The notes under the pieces: model-generated
Databases searched by the model: none
What the model was told of the DNA's origin: nothing
Seen by the model: the letters and a program-made list of their open reading frames with translations, nothing else
Assembly (NCBI RefSeq): GCF_000372725.1
Contig: NW_005195801.1
Coordinates: 187,203 to 217,149, forward strand
Source of the DNA: Emiliania huxleyi CCMP1516
Lineage: Eukaryota > Haptophyta > Isochrysidales > Noelaerhabdaceae
Reading direction: 5' to 3'
DNA length: 29,947 nucleotides
Translations under genes and position numbers: made by a program
In this document: piece by piece, positions 21,232 through 29,947 of the stretch
Numbering within the stretch: position 1 is the stretch's first letter
Layout of the letters: each line of letters starts with the position of its first letter

Positions 21232-21609
21232 ATGGCCTTTATCGACGATGCGTTCTTCGAGCCTCCCGACGTGGCAACGGAGGGAGAGGCGGAGGGCGGG
21301 GGGAGCCAGAGTCAGTACAGCCAACAGAGCCAGGGGGGCGAGAGCGAGGGGAGCCAGAGCAGCCAGGGCAGCCGACGGGCGCCCAGGAAGAGCCAACGGA
21401 ACCGAATAGCCGCACAAGTCAACGCTTCCTGGACCGACTCCGTTTCGAACTCCAGGAGGCGGCGGCGGGGACGGATACAGACACCCCGAAGACGGCAACG
21501 ACGGCGACGAAGATGGAGGGAGAGTCTCACCCCACCTTACCTCTGCCCCCCCCCTCCCCCCATCCCTCTGCCTCCCATAGGGCAGGTCAGCACTAGCATA
21601 TGCGCCTAA
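21232..21609 (+). CDS. Ser/Gln-rich then Arg-rich small protein, unknown
   Basis: ATG 21232 begins MAFIDDAFFEPPDVATEGEA, followed by a Gly/Ser/Gln repeat (SQYSQQSQGGESEGSQSSQG), a basic patch (RRAPRKSQRNR) and an Arg-rich run. The second half overlaps another plus frame (TSQRFLDRLRFELQEAAAG, about 21410-21470) that looks more protein-like, so an exon junction or frameshift near 21400 is possible. A poly-C stretch (21545-21565) resembles the polypyrimidine part of introns seen elsewhere in the window. The N-terminal half is the better supported part. Confidence 0.45.
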   Translation: MAFIDDAFFEPPDVATEGEAEGGGSQSQYSQQSQGGESEGSQSSQGSRRAPRKSQRNRIAAQVNASWTDSVSNSRRRRRGRIQTPRRRQRRRRRWRESLTPPYLCPPPPPIPLPPIGQVSTSICA

Positions 21610-21832
21610 GTGCGCACACACTGGGCCCACATAGATGTGACCCGCCCGCTCGGAGTGCGGCGCCCGGATGCTAGTGCTTGAGAAGACACCACAAACGCGG
21701 CACGGCCCGTTTTGACTGTCTGCGGAGATTCTGTCTTAGCACACACAGTGAGTCATTCGGAGTCATTCGATGGCCAGAGTGCGATTGTGTGTGTGCGGGG
21801 GAGTTGGTTTGTCGGGAGGGAGGGGCAGGCTG

Positions 21833-21973
21833 CTCACCCACACGTGCACCGGGCCAGTGCTTGCACTTTGAATGCCGTGGGGCTCCTGCCCGTGTCCGGG
21901 TGTGGAGATGCGAGGATCGCCCCCCCTTGCCCCACCACTTTGTGTGTGTGGAGAAATCTACCTTACCCTTACC
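21833..21973 (+). repeat. Dispersed repeat, copy A
   Basis: About 140 bp related to 27779-27951 in opposite orientation. Shared blocks include CTCACCCAC, ATGCCGTGGGGCTCCTG, GTCGCCCCCCCTTGCCCCAC-type sequence, GTGTGTGTGGAGAA and a TACCTTA-rich end. Both copies lie next to a long CA/GT microsatellite, so this may be a mobile or duplicated unit. Confidence 0.8.
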
Positions 21974-22131
21974 TCGACCAGACAGCAGCTCGAGACACCC
22001 CCTCTCGGAGTGGCTCTCGACACCGGGCCTCGACACCGCTCCGGTGTCCGGACACCAGGGCTCAGCGCCGCGCATGAACGGGAAATCATGCTTTTTCGGA
22101 GACGCGCGGTCTGCCCTTGATAAAATGCACA

Positions 22132-22343
<212 letters not shown>

Positions 22344-22538
22344 TTGCTAATAACTAACCTCTCAACTCGCGCCTACTCGCCGAGCGAGCGATGTGCCTAA
22401 TACTTTGCCCCCGAGCGAGCTTGGTCGTTGGTGCTCGCGGGCGGGAGAGCGCACGCACGGCGCGCGAGAGAGAGACCTGGGGCGCGAGAAGCGCGCGTTC
22501 TCTATTGCAGTTCTCTATCTCTGACTCCCACTCCTCTC

Positions 22539-24310
22539 CTAGTCGGCGCGGAGGCCAGAGTTGCGCAACGTGAGGATCGCGGCGAGCCGCCGCTCCTGCT
22601 GCCGCAACGCGCAGAGGGCGGCAGAGAGCCGCCCTGTCGCGCTGGTGCAAGTGAGCGCGTGCGCGCGGATCTGTGGGCCAAGCGTCGCGGCGGCGGCAAA
22701 GGAGAGGAGCTGCCGCTCAGCGGCTTGCTCGCGGTGGAACGCCTACGTCACGGGGAAATCTCAAGGTACTGATGTTCCTCTGGTGGCAACACACGGGCTG
22801 CGAGCGCGGTGAGATCGGCTGAACACGGCCGAGTATTTGTCTTCTCGAGGGCCAGTCGGAAGGCAGACCTGTGAACACAGCATCTAGAGCGGCACGCCCC
22901 CGACCCGGGCGGTAAGCCCCACAGCTCCGCAAGCGTCTCGCCAAGAGGCTCGTCGGCGGAGGAGGCGGCCTTCCCCTCGGGGAGGCCCTGCTTGGCCATC
23001 CAGGCGGCCCGGGCAGAGGCCTCTAGGTCCGACAGCGGGGCGGGTGGACCGGCGACGAGGGGAGCCCGGCTGCCGGCCGAGAGAGGCGGCGGTGCGTCGT
23101 GCGACGACCGGAGAACTGCGCGACGCGCCTCGATGAGAGCCGCCAGCGGAGCGGCGCGCTCGTCGCCGAGCGATCGAAGCTCCTCGCGCAGTCTGGCAGC
23201 CTCACCCTCGCCCTCGCCCTCGCCGTCGCCCTCGCCGCCGTTCGAGCCGCCGTCGCCCTTGCCGTCGCCGCCCTCGCCACCGCCGCCAGCCGCCTCGGCG
23301 CTGTCGCGCGTCGTCTCCTCCGGCAGAGGGACATCGTCGCCCACCGGGCAGGACTTAGCGCGGAGGGCGTCCCACAGCCGCGCGCGCAGCGCGGCGACGC
23401 GTGCGTGCGACTCGCGCACCTCTCCCTCGAGACTCCGCAGCAGCTCTCGCGCTTGCCCCACCACCTCGGCCTCCGATATGCCAGCCTGGGGAGGGGCCGG
23501 GGGAGGCCTCGGCCTCCGATATGCCAGCCTGGGGAGGGGCCGGGGGAGGAGGCTCCGCGCGGCAGTAGGGCAGGAGTCGGGGCGGCACCCTCCCGCGTCT
23601 TTACACCCTGTGAGACGGGCAGGAGACCCTCGGCGCCCAAAGCGCCGGCCCGGTGGTGCGCGGGAGCGAGCTGCCTCCTCCGCTGAGGCCGCGACGGCGC
23701 GCGCGGCTGCGTCTGCGTCGGCCTGTGACACCGCGCCAGCGGGCCCGTCCTCGGCCGCTGCCGAGAGCGCGTCCTCCATCGCCTCCCTCTCTGCGTCGGC
23801 GTCCTCGTCGTCGTCGCAGTATGGCTCGACCAGCGCGACCAGAAAGCCGCCCTCGCCGCCCGGCAGGCGAGCCTCGTCCGGCTGACTCAGCCCTAGCACC
23901 CCGACCCGGCCCACGCAGCGGATGCTCACTAAGGTCGCGCCGCCCTCTTCGTCCTCGCACGCCTCCAGCTCGAGGAGGCCGGAGATGCCCACCACCTCGT
24001 CCTCGCCGCGAAGCATCAGCTGGCCGCAACAGGAGGATGTTTTTGAGGCCGCATACTCGACGAGCAGTCTCGCGGTGGGATCGGACAGGGCACGCGTCTG
24101 CGCCTCTCCAGGAAGCAGCGGGTCAGGCCCAAGAGCAAGCAGCGGCAGCTCCAGCGGCGACGCCGGGGGCTCAGGCAGCGCACCGCCGATGATGAGCGGC
24201 GGCGGCGCGGGCGATCCGCGACCGGAGAGCCAGGCGCGGGCCGAAAGCGCGGTGGTGGCGCGGGTCGATAGGAGGCAGACAGCGACTGAGTTCAGCGCAA
24301 AGCTGCGCAT
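22539..24310 (-). CDS. LON substrate-binding-domain protein, plastid-type presequence
   Basis: Exons on the minus strand are 24310-23675, 23485-22898 and 22742-22539 (TAG), each a whole number of codons, 475 aa in all. Both introns are phase-0 GC-AG (GAGGAG|GCAGCT ... CCCCAG|GCTGGC; GGG|GCGTGC ... CGTAG|GCGTTC). MRSFALNSVAVCLLSTRATT is a signal/transit start. LELPLLALGPDPLLPGE with RALSDPTARLLVEYA matches the opening strands of the LON N-terminal domain, followed by EDEVVGISGLLELEACEDEE and VSIRCVGRVGVLGLSQPDE. A long acidic Gly-rich insert follows, and the third exon has the helical LON end (AAERQLLSFAAAATLGPQI ... RLSAALCALRQQERRLAAIL). There is no ATPase or protease domain, so it is a stand-alone LON-domain protein. 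Known relatives act in protein binding or quality control; the target is unknown. Confidence 0.78.
23464..23549 (-). repeat. 43 bp tandem duplication spanning a 3' splice site
   Basis: Two identical 43 bp units (23464-23506 and 23507-23549) each contain, on the minus strand, a pyrimidine tract, CCCCAG and the first ~20 bases of exon 2 of the LON-domain gene. Because 43 is not a multiple of three, only the acceptor at 23486 keeps the downstream frame. Confidence 0.92.
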
Positions 24311-24680
24311 GATGGGAGAGAGTTGGAAGGAAACGAGTAACCCGCGCATCCATTTTCTGCAGGGAATATTTGTCGGACTCCTGAGACGAGCGAGGGCAGC
24401 CTCCTTAAAGGCGAAAGGGTCTAGATTTGGAGCGCTCGCCGAAGAGGAGTACGACAAAATAGCGCCCGTGATTGCCTGCACGCTACCCGCACTCACGGAC
24501 TCCATACCCGAAAGAAAGAGAAGGGAGCTCGCGGGAGAGGTGACGAGTGAACTGCAGGTAGTGGGGAAGGCAGCCTCGATTGCCATACAGACATGGGTGC
24601 GAAACAACGACAAGACCAAGGCACGGGCAGAGGAACGAGAGAAGAATATAGGGTGGATAAAGCGCCTGTTCACGGCATGA
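24309..24680 (+). CDS. Overlapping open frame, Lys/Arg-rich, unknown
   Basis: From ATG 24309 (or 24312) to TGA 24680 the plus strand encodes 123 aa with a natural-looking mix of charged and hydrophobic residues (FLQGIFVGLLRRARAASLKA, EEEYDKIAPVIACTLPALTD, KARAEEREKNIGWIKRLF). The codons are AT-richer than the neighbours (many AAA, AGA, ATA). The start overlaps the start codon of the minus-strand LON gene in the sequence GCATGATG, so the two would be head to head with overlapping 5' ends. The frame is also open upstream in the antisense of the LON gene. It may be a true small gene, an exon, or a chance frame. Confidence 0.4.
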   Translation: MMGESWKETSNPRIHFLQGIFVGLLRRARAASLKAKGSRFGALAEEEYDKIAPVIACTLPALTDSIPERKRRELAGEVTSELQVVGKAASIAIQTWVRNNDKTKARAEEREKNIGWIKRLFTA

Positions 24681-24927
24681 GCGAGCGAGAGGCTGCCGCC
24701 CCCGCGCCGCCCGACGATGGATGTCAGGGCGAGTGGCGGAGGCTCCTCCCCCTCTCGCGCCAGCCTGTCTCTGCGACCGTGTGGCCCGGACGCCCCCCAC
24801 TTGGGGCAATGAAAGAAAGAAATTTGGTCCCAGTTTTTCTTTCGCACTCGCTCTCGCGCGCCTGGTCAAGGGTGCCGCTCCGCGCAGCTCGCGCACACTC
24901 GGTGGCGCGCGCGCCAGGCGCGGATCG

Positions 24928-27203
24928 ATGCTGAGGTCAGCCGTGCCAGCCGGCATCAATGTGCCAGCCGGCATCAATGCCACCGCCCACGACTCTTCCG
25001 CCATGAATGCACAAATCATGCTCTCGTTCGCCAACACGCCGCAGCCAGGCACCGAAGGGGCAGACGACGATCATGATGAGACTGGCAGCCAGCCTGCGGC
25101 GGAGGATCTGGTGCGCGCGCGCGCGCGCTCCTGCCGTTCCCGGCGCCCACGCTCCTGCGGACGGCGTCTCGCGCCGCGCCTCGCTTGCCAGAGGAGGGGG
25201 TCTCTGCGCTCGCTGCTCGCTGCCCATGTCGCTTCCCCACGCGGCAGCCTCCTGCCCAGCCTCCACCGCGCGGGCCCGACGGCGTCGACCGCCGGCGCGC
25301 AGGCGATGCCGAAGCAGAAGACCTGCCGCTACGACAGCAGCCTCGGCCTGCTCACCAAGAAATTCGTGACGCTCATCCAGACGGCGCCCGAAGGGATCCT
25401 CGACCTCAACCAGGCGCGCCATGAACCGTGCCCGCGCGCGCCGAGAATTAGCCGCGGCACACCCCAGCGGGCCGCTTTGCCCGAACACACGGCAGCGGCG
25501 CGCGCTTTCCCTCGAAACTAGCGGCGCGTCTGAGGGGTTGCGGCGCGGTGGGGCTCCGAGGCGGCGGCGGCCCGCGGCCTTCCGCCTTTCCTGCCACGCG
25601 TCGCTTATTTTGGCGCCGCCACTCTTTTGCCGCCGCCCGCCGCACCGCCTCCGCGCCACGCCGCCCCCGCCGCCACCGACCCGCGCCCCCGCGAGATTCG
25701 TTTCGCGCCCCTCGCCTCCCCCTCTGCGCACCTCATCCGCCGCTGCTTTGCCGCTCTCGCCCCCGCCGCCGCCGTGGCTCACGCTTCCGCCGTGGCGCAC
25801 GCCAGGCCGCGACCCAGCTCAACGTGCAGAAGCGGCGGATCTACGACATCACCAACGTGCTCGAGGGGATCGGCCTGATCGAGAAGAAGTCGAAGAACAA
25901 CATTCAGTGGAAGGGGATGGGCCCGAACGGTGCGACCGCCTCATGAAGCCCGGCGCCTCGACGCGCGAACGGCGCCGCTTCACGGGGCCCAGCTGTGAAC
26001 AGGATCCAAGGACCTGGAGGACGAGCTCGAGAAGATGCGCGACCAGGCGCGCGATCAACCCGAAATCCCCCCCCCCCCCCCCCACACCATGCCGCCTCTG
26101 CTTATTGCCCCTGGTGCCGCTGCAGGTGCGGACGTACACCAGCCAGGAGCAGTGGCTCGACCAGTCCATCGAGCAGATGCAGGCGGGAGGGAGACCTGCG
26201 AGACCCCTCCGCCTCCCCACCCACCGCCACACGCACGCGCCTCTTTGTCTCATCCCCACGGCCCCCCGCCGCTCTCTTGCGATTTGCTGCCCGCACTGCA
26301 CCGCAATGGCACCGCAATGGCGAGCACCGTGCCGGCCTGCGGCGCGTCCGTGACACGTCCCACGTGCGTGTGCCACGCCCCACGTCCGTGACACGCGCGT
26401 GCGCCGTGCCGCGCAGGCGTCGCTACGCGCGCTGGCGGAGGACGCGGCGAACCAGGAGCATGCCTTTGTCACACACGAGGACATCCGCAACATCTCCGCG
26501 TTCTCCGCCGACACGATCATCGCCATCAAGGCGCCGTCGGGAACCACGCTGGAGGTGCCCGACCCGGATGAGGGGATGGAGTCGGGGCAGCGGCGATATC
26601 AGATCTACCTCAAGTCGCAGACGGGGCCCGTCGAGGTCTTCCTCGTCTCCCCAGACGCGTCGGATGGCGCGGCCAGCGGCGAGGCGTCCACCTCGGCGGG
26701 CGCAGCCCCGGCGGAGCCCTCCGCCAACGGCGGCGCGGCGGGCGGCGCGGCGGACAGCGGCGACGGGAGCGACGCGGCGCGGAGAAAACGGGCGCGCACC
26801 GACGAGGCCGGCAGCAGCAGCGCGGGCGCCGCGGCGCCGGCAGCGTCGCCCGAGCGAGGCGGCAAGCGGAGCGACCCGCTGCTGAAGCTCTCGCCCGTGG
26901 CGGCGGCGGGCGACTATTGGGACGTGCAGCCCGATGCTGTCGGCGTGTCGGAGCTCTTTGCAGGCAGCACGGCCGAAAACCCGAGCGGCGGCGGTGCGGC
27001 GGGCGGCGGCAGCGCGGGTGCGTGCGCGGGAGATCCCCTGCATTCGCCCACACACGGGGGGGTGGGGGGGGGGGGCACAGCCTCCTGCTCAGCGGCCCTT
27101 TACCCTCTCGCCACTCAGCGGCCCTTTACCCTCTCGCCACTCAGCGGCCCTTTACCCTCTCGCCACAGGAACGGGAGGCGTCGTCAAGGTGGCGATGGAC
27201 TAG
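24928..27203 (+). CDS. E2F: E2F transcription factor
   Basis: Seven exons fit phase exactly: 24928-25110, 25303-25413, 25806-25929, 26003-26046, 26126-26182, 26417-27017 and 27169-27203, giving 384 aa. Exons 2-3 encode the winged-helix DNA-binding domain ([18 protein letters not shown], then [20 protein letters not shown] with the RRIYD signature, then [14 protein letters not shown]). Exons 4-6 carry the coiled coil ([26 protein letters not shown]) and marked box ([20 protein letters not shown]... [11 protein letters not shown]). [17 protein letters not shown] near the end resembles the retinoblastoma-binding motif. It should pair with DP and regulate S-phase genes in the nucleus. Introns 2, 4 and 5 have GC donors; 1, 3 and 6 have GT. 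ATG 25003 is an alternative start. A tandem 18 bp repeat (GTGCCAGCCGGCATCAAT) lies in exon 1. Confidence 0.93.
25608..25617 (+). promoter_or_regulatory. E2F-type binding site inside the E2F gene
   Basis: TTTTGGCGCC within intron 2 contains TTTGGCGC, a match to the E2F consensus TTTSSCGC. Self-regulation is inference from one site. Confidence 0.35.
27089..27166 (+). repeat. 26 bp perfect tandem repeat x3 at a splice acceptor
   Basis: Three identical 26-mers beginning TCAGCGGCCCTTTACCCTCT f occupy the end of E2F intron 6; the last is followed by AG and then exon 7. Each unit junction carries CCACTCAG, so each can act as an acceptor-like site. Confidence 0.95.
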
Positions 27204-27778
27204 CGGGCGGCAGTGGGAGTGGGCGGCACGCTTTGGCGCGGGAGGCGGCCATTCAACGACGGGCGGACGCGCGGGCCGCGCCGTGCCCCCTTCGCCTCCC
27301 CCCGCCCTACCCCGGGTCCGCACCAGCCCATCCCATCCTACGTGACGCCGCGGGCAGCGTCCATGCGATTGCGCCGGGCGGCTCCGCCGCTTCCCGGAGA
27401 CTATACTACGTGGGGAGGGACCGGTCCCGGTGGCATGGAGAGGGAGGCGGAGGAGGAGCCCGCCGCGCCGCAGCGGCGGCGGCAGAGCGCCGATGGGCGG
27501 CGCTCTCTGTACTGCTTGGTTTCGGGTGGGGCCCGGCGGGGTTGGGCCGTGGCAGTCATACGGTGCATATCGTGGAGTCTGTGGGCTGCAGGACGGTGAC
27601 GCGGCAGGTCGGAGGTCGGCGCACGGCGGTCCGTCGCCCTAGTTGTTTTTTTGAGCGCGGAGGGGTGGAGGTTACCGCAATGGAGCCGTCGAGCGGCGGG
27701 GCATATGCGACTCAGTCATCTTTCTTTTTCCTGGTGACCTGTCACCTGTGTTATAGTGCCCCAGTGCGCGCGCTGAGG
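27204..27778. other. E2F 3' flank
   Basis: GC-rich sequence directly after the E2F stop, probably 3' UTR in part. A plus frame (27213-27599) has no recognisable domain. A T7 run lies at 27644-27651. At 27745-27772 CCTGTGTTATAGTGCCCCAG with following GTGCGCGCG resembles the 35 bp motif of 15199-15220 with two small insertions. Confidence 0.5.
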
Positions 27779-27951
27779 TTAAGGTAAGGTACGTACGGCT
27801 CTAAGGTAAACTCCTCTTCTCCACACACACCGGTCACCGCGACGCTCGACGGGCGTGGTGGGGCAAGGGGGGGCGACCCTCGCGTCTCCACGTCTAACGA
27901 CAGGAGCCCCACGGCATCGTAAATGTGCAAGGCCCAGTGCGCGTGGGTGAG
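27779..27951 (-). repeat. Dispersed repeat, copy B (inverted)
   Basis: Reverse-complement relative of 21833-21973, including the GCCGTGGGGCTCCTG and CGCCCCCCCTTGCCCCACCAC blocks. It directly adjoins the (GT)n tract, whereas copy A lies about 160 bp from its CA tract. Confidence 0.8.
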
Positions 27952-27952
27952 C

Positions 27953-28124
<172 letters not shown>

Positions 28125-28330
28125 ACGTCACTGCATCCTCTGCCGGTTCCTCACGTCGCCTCTTCTTTGTTCGAATGTTTTTCAATCCATCCTTCACGAA
28201 GCCCTCCCATGTAGCTAGCGTTCTTTGCGAATGTCTCGAAATGGCCAGCAGGCGCTGTCTCGTGCTCGCGGCCTGTGCGGGCCGCTCGTCCTCCTCTCCC
28301 TTCTTTCGCGCGCTGAGGGGGACGGGAGGG

Positions 28331-28523
28331 TGTAGAGCTAGAGGATTGTAGAGTGTATAGTCTATAGAGCGCGCTGTAGAGCTGTGAGAGATGTAGAGCG
28401 CTCTGGAGCGCTGTAGAGCTGTAGAGCTCTACATCCGGCGCGGGACGATGTGAGTCCGATGTAGAGCGATGTAGAGCGCGATTTTGCGGTAGAGTTTGTT
28501 TTGTAGAGGCTCTAGCCTCTACA
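28331..28523. repeat. Cluster of TGTAGAG motifs with palindromes
   Basis: About nine TGTAGAG copies in 190 bp at irregular spacing, with GCGCT/CTCTGGAGCG variants between. Two are arranged as perfect palindromes: TGTAGAGCTCTACA (28420-28433) and TGTAGAGGCT-CT-AGCCTCTACA (28502-28523). Confidence 0.85.
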
Positions 28524-29089
28524 GCCAACCCGCCGGGAAGGCAGTGACTCAAAGAGGGCGAGCCGCGCTAATGGGGTGTCTCCGAGCTTACTGGAGCTCT
28601 GATAGACAGCCCTGACTATCCCTGACACACAGAGAGTCACTCTGACGGCACACAACACCCTATAACTGCGTCATCCGTCATGACCAGCCTGCCATGCGTC
28701 GCCGGTGCCGCATTCGTCGCTGTGCTTCTTTAGCAGGCGGTGGACTGTCGGCTGCGAGGACGGTGGTCGCATTTGCGCGAGCCGAGGCGAGCATTGCTGC
28801 GCGTTGCATGCGCCATGAGTCGCGCAAGCGCGTGCGGGAGCTCCTGGCTGAGCGTTGAGTCCAGGCGAGTTGTGCTGGCCACGATCGCTACGCCGAGCCG
28901 AGCTGACGCGCCGAGGCGCCGGCCAGTCGCAGCCGTGAGGCATGCCACAGCAGCAGAGGCACCTGCCACCCATTGGGCGGGCAGGCAGACGGCCAGGGCA
29001 GCACTGCAGTCTCGCTCCCAATACGTGGGGACTTGGCTGTGGAGAACGCACGAGCCAGAGCGTTCGCCGTTGAGAAGCGGAAGCACTCG
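28524..29089. other. Intergenic region, no supported gene
   Basis: Competing open frames on both strands. One minus frame contains SSQPTVHRLLKKH, which looks like a helix-turn-helix end, but the rest is Cys/Pro-rich noise and there is no start context. No RNA gene seen. Confidence 0.45.
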
Positions 29090-29139
29090 TTAATTTCTGT
29101 AGCTGGAAATTAATTTCTGTAGCTGGAAATTAATTTCTG
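29090..29139 (-). repeat. 20 bp tandem repeat, 2.5 copies
   Basis: TTAATTTCTGTAGCTGGAAA repeated from 29090 and 29110, with a half copy to 29139. Each unit can also form a hairpin with the next (TTAATTTC/GAAATTAA). Confidence 0.95.
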
Positions 29140-29347
29140 CGTCGTCTGGCGACGGGTCCTCCATAGTCGGTTGAGGTCGCCGCCCTCCTCGTGCCTCTTC
29201 CCACGTTCCCTCGGCGGCCGATGCCGTCTGCTCCGGCTCCGCCGTCCCCGGGTCTGCCCTGCCCCCGTCTGCACTAGCTTCTGCCTCGTCATCACTGGCG
29301 CCTCTCCTCTTCTTTCTCCTCTTCTTGTGCCGATGGTGGTGTGCCAT
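29090..29347 (-). CDS. Small basic/acidic protein, unknown function
   Basis: ATG 29347 starts MAHHHRHKKRRKKRRGAS, a His/Lys/Arg-rich head suggestive of nuclear or nucleic-acid association, followed by an acidic Ala/Asp/Glu-rich body and the end EINFQLQKLISSYRN at TAA 29092-29090, 85 aa. The last 16 codons are made of a 20 bp tandem repeat (29090-29139), so the present stop may be a recent product of repeat expansion. The sequence just upstream of the start (to about 29400) is AT-rich, as expected of a promoter. A further in-frame ATG upstream (29386) is less likely. The product may be only a first exon. Confidence 0.45.
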   Translation of the reverse strand: MAHHHRHKKRRKKRRGASDDEAEASADGGRADPGTAEPEQTASAAEGTWEEARGGRRPQPTMEDPSPDDAEINFQLQKLISSYRN

Positions 29348-29469
29348 GCCCGATTTTATTTTAAGGAAACGGCTAAAAGTGTACAAATAGACATAATAGA
29401 GAGCTCTCTCTCTACAAATATGGCTATCAATGTGTACAAGGACCGTGCAATGCCCGCGCTGCGGACGTG

Positions 29470-29947
29470 CTACCTCCTTTCCCGCGAGCCGAGCGCTCGC
29501 GCCAGCTTCTCTGCAACGGCGCGCGCCTCGCTCGCGGCGTCATCGCCCTCGTGAGGCGGCATCGCCCGCAGCGTGCGGACGCACTCGCGGACCGCCTGTT
29601 GCGCGCCGCCTGCGTAGCTGGACGAGGCCATCCGAGTCACCGCCTCGAGCCACGCAGCGCGGTGCTGAGTCGGCAGCGCCGCGCCGTCGGCCCCGCGCTC
29701 GCCCGCGCCGACCAGCAGCGAACGGGCGGTGTCTTGCAGCCGCGCGCTCCCCAGAAAGAGAGCCTTGGCCGACTCAGAGAGCGCGTTTCGCGCGCGGGGA
29801 GCGAGCCGAGCGCGCGCCGCCTCGTGCAGCTGCTCCGCGGCCGCGCCCAGCACGAAGCGAGCGTCGAGCGGTGTCAGGGCTGCGTGCTGCTCGACGAGCC
29901 TGCGCACGTGCGCCTCGAGGTCCGCCGCAACCTCGAGCGCCGCCCCG
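29470..29947 (-). CDS. Helical protein, 5' end beyond the window
   Basis: The minus frame is open from the right edge to a TGA at 29472-29470, with strong G/C third positions, giving about 158 visible residues. The content is nearly all alpha-helical and Ala/Arg/Leu-rich (LVEQHAALTPLDARFVLGAA, AEQLHEAARARLAPRARNAL, TQHRAAWLEAVTRMASSSY, AVAEKLARALGS). The GTG near 29907 is not a start; the frame continues to the edge without ATG. No family recognised; alpha-solenoid or structural protein is possible. It lies upstream of, and on the same strand as, the small basic protein gene. Confidence 0.7.
   Translation of the reverse strand, partial: GAALEVAADLEAHVRRLVEQHAALTPLDARFVLGAAAEQLHEAARARLAPRARNALSESAKALFLGSARLQDTARSLLVGAGERGADGAALPTQHRAAWLEAVTRMASSSYAGGAQQAVRECVRTLRAMPPHEGDDAASEARAVAEKLARALGSRERR

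Noticed and set aside
22428..22772. Plus-strand 114-codon frame
   Set aside because: It lies antisense to the third exon of the LON-domain gene, which has a recognisable LON C-terminal helix pattern and a phase-correct junction.
28671..29051. Minus frame with a helix-turn-helix-like end, possible transposase
   Set aside because: Only about 13 residues look right; no catalytic motif, repeats or termini support a transposon.

Overview
This window looks like nuclear DNA from a GC-rich unicellular alga, most likely a haptophyte (Emiliania/Gephyrocapsa/Chrysochromulina type). The grounds are small spliced genes on both strands, third-codon positions that are mostly G or C, Ala/Gly/Pro-rich low-complexity protein tails, plastid-type presequences, an apparent selenoprotein, long (CA)n and poly-C/poly-G tracts, and many introns with GC rather than GT donors. 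There is no bacterial operon, ribosome-binding-site or CRISPR structure. Exon models were built by eye from reading frame, phase and splice-site fit, and no transcript data were available.

Layout. 1-1289: a long inverted repeat with two ~510 bp arms, followed by a short satellite array. 1290-5191: a frameshifted minus-strand coding remnant, an Ala-rich two-exon gene (2444-4134), and a possible gene 3' end (4900-5191). 5482-10201: a large multi-exon gene for a protein with five C2HC zinc fingers and a Tudor-like domain; its last intron is mostly a 275 bp (CA)n tract. 10684-11177 (minus): a compact selenoprotein W/Rdx gene with a CGPU redox motif encoded through an in-frame UGA, and a matching SECIS hairpin 44 nt after the stop. 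12112-12408: a tRNA-derived Pol III element with duplicated tails. 14338-15763: a divergent pair, a Nudix-like organellar protein (minus) and a thylakoid-lumen-type protein (plus), sharing a 208 bp promoter region. 16240-21610: several small genes of unknown function, a 48 bp perfect palindrome and hairpins. 22132-22343: a second (CA)n tract. 22539-24310 (minus): a plastid-type LON substrate-binding-domain protein in three exons. 24928-27203: an E2F transcription factor in seven exons, including its DNA-binding, coiled-coil/marked-box and Rb-binding segments. 27779-28523: dispersed repeat, (GT)n and a TGTAGAG cluster. 29090-29947 (minus): two small genes, the last running off the right edge.

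The two clearest results are the selenoprotein with its SECIS, and the intron class. Nine introns in five genes join reading frames exactly only if the donor is GC (typically AG|GCGCGN), and their last bases are ordinary YAG. The neighbouring genes do not form a pathway. E2F is a nuclear cell-cycle regulator; the LON-domain, Nudix-like and lumenal proteins look organelle-targeted; the SelW-like protein is probably a small cytosolic thiol oxidoreductase.
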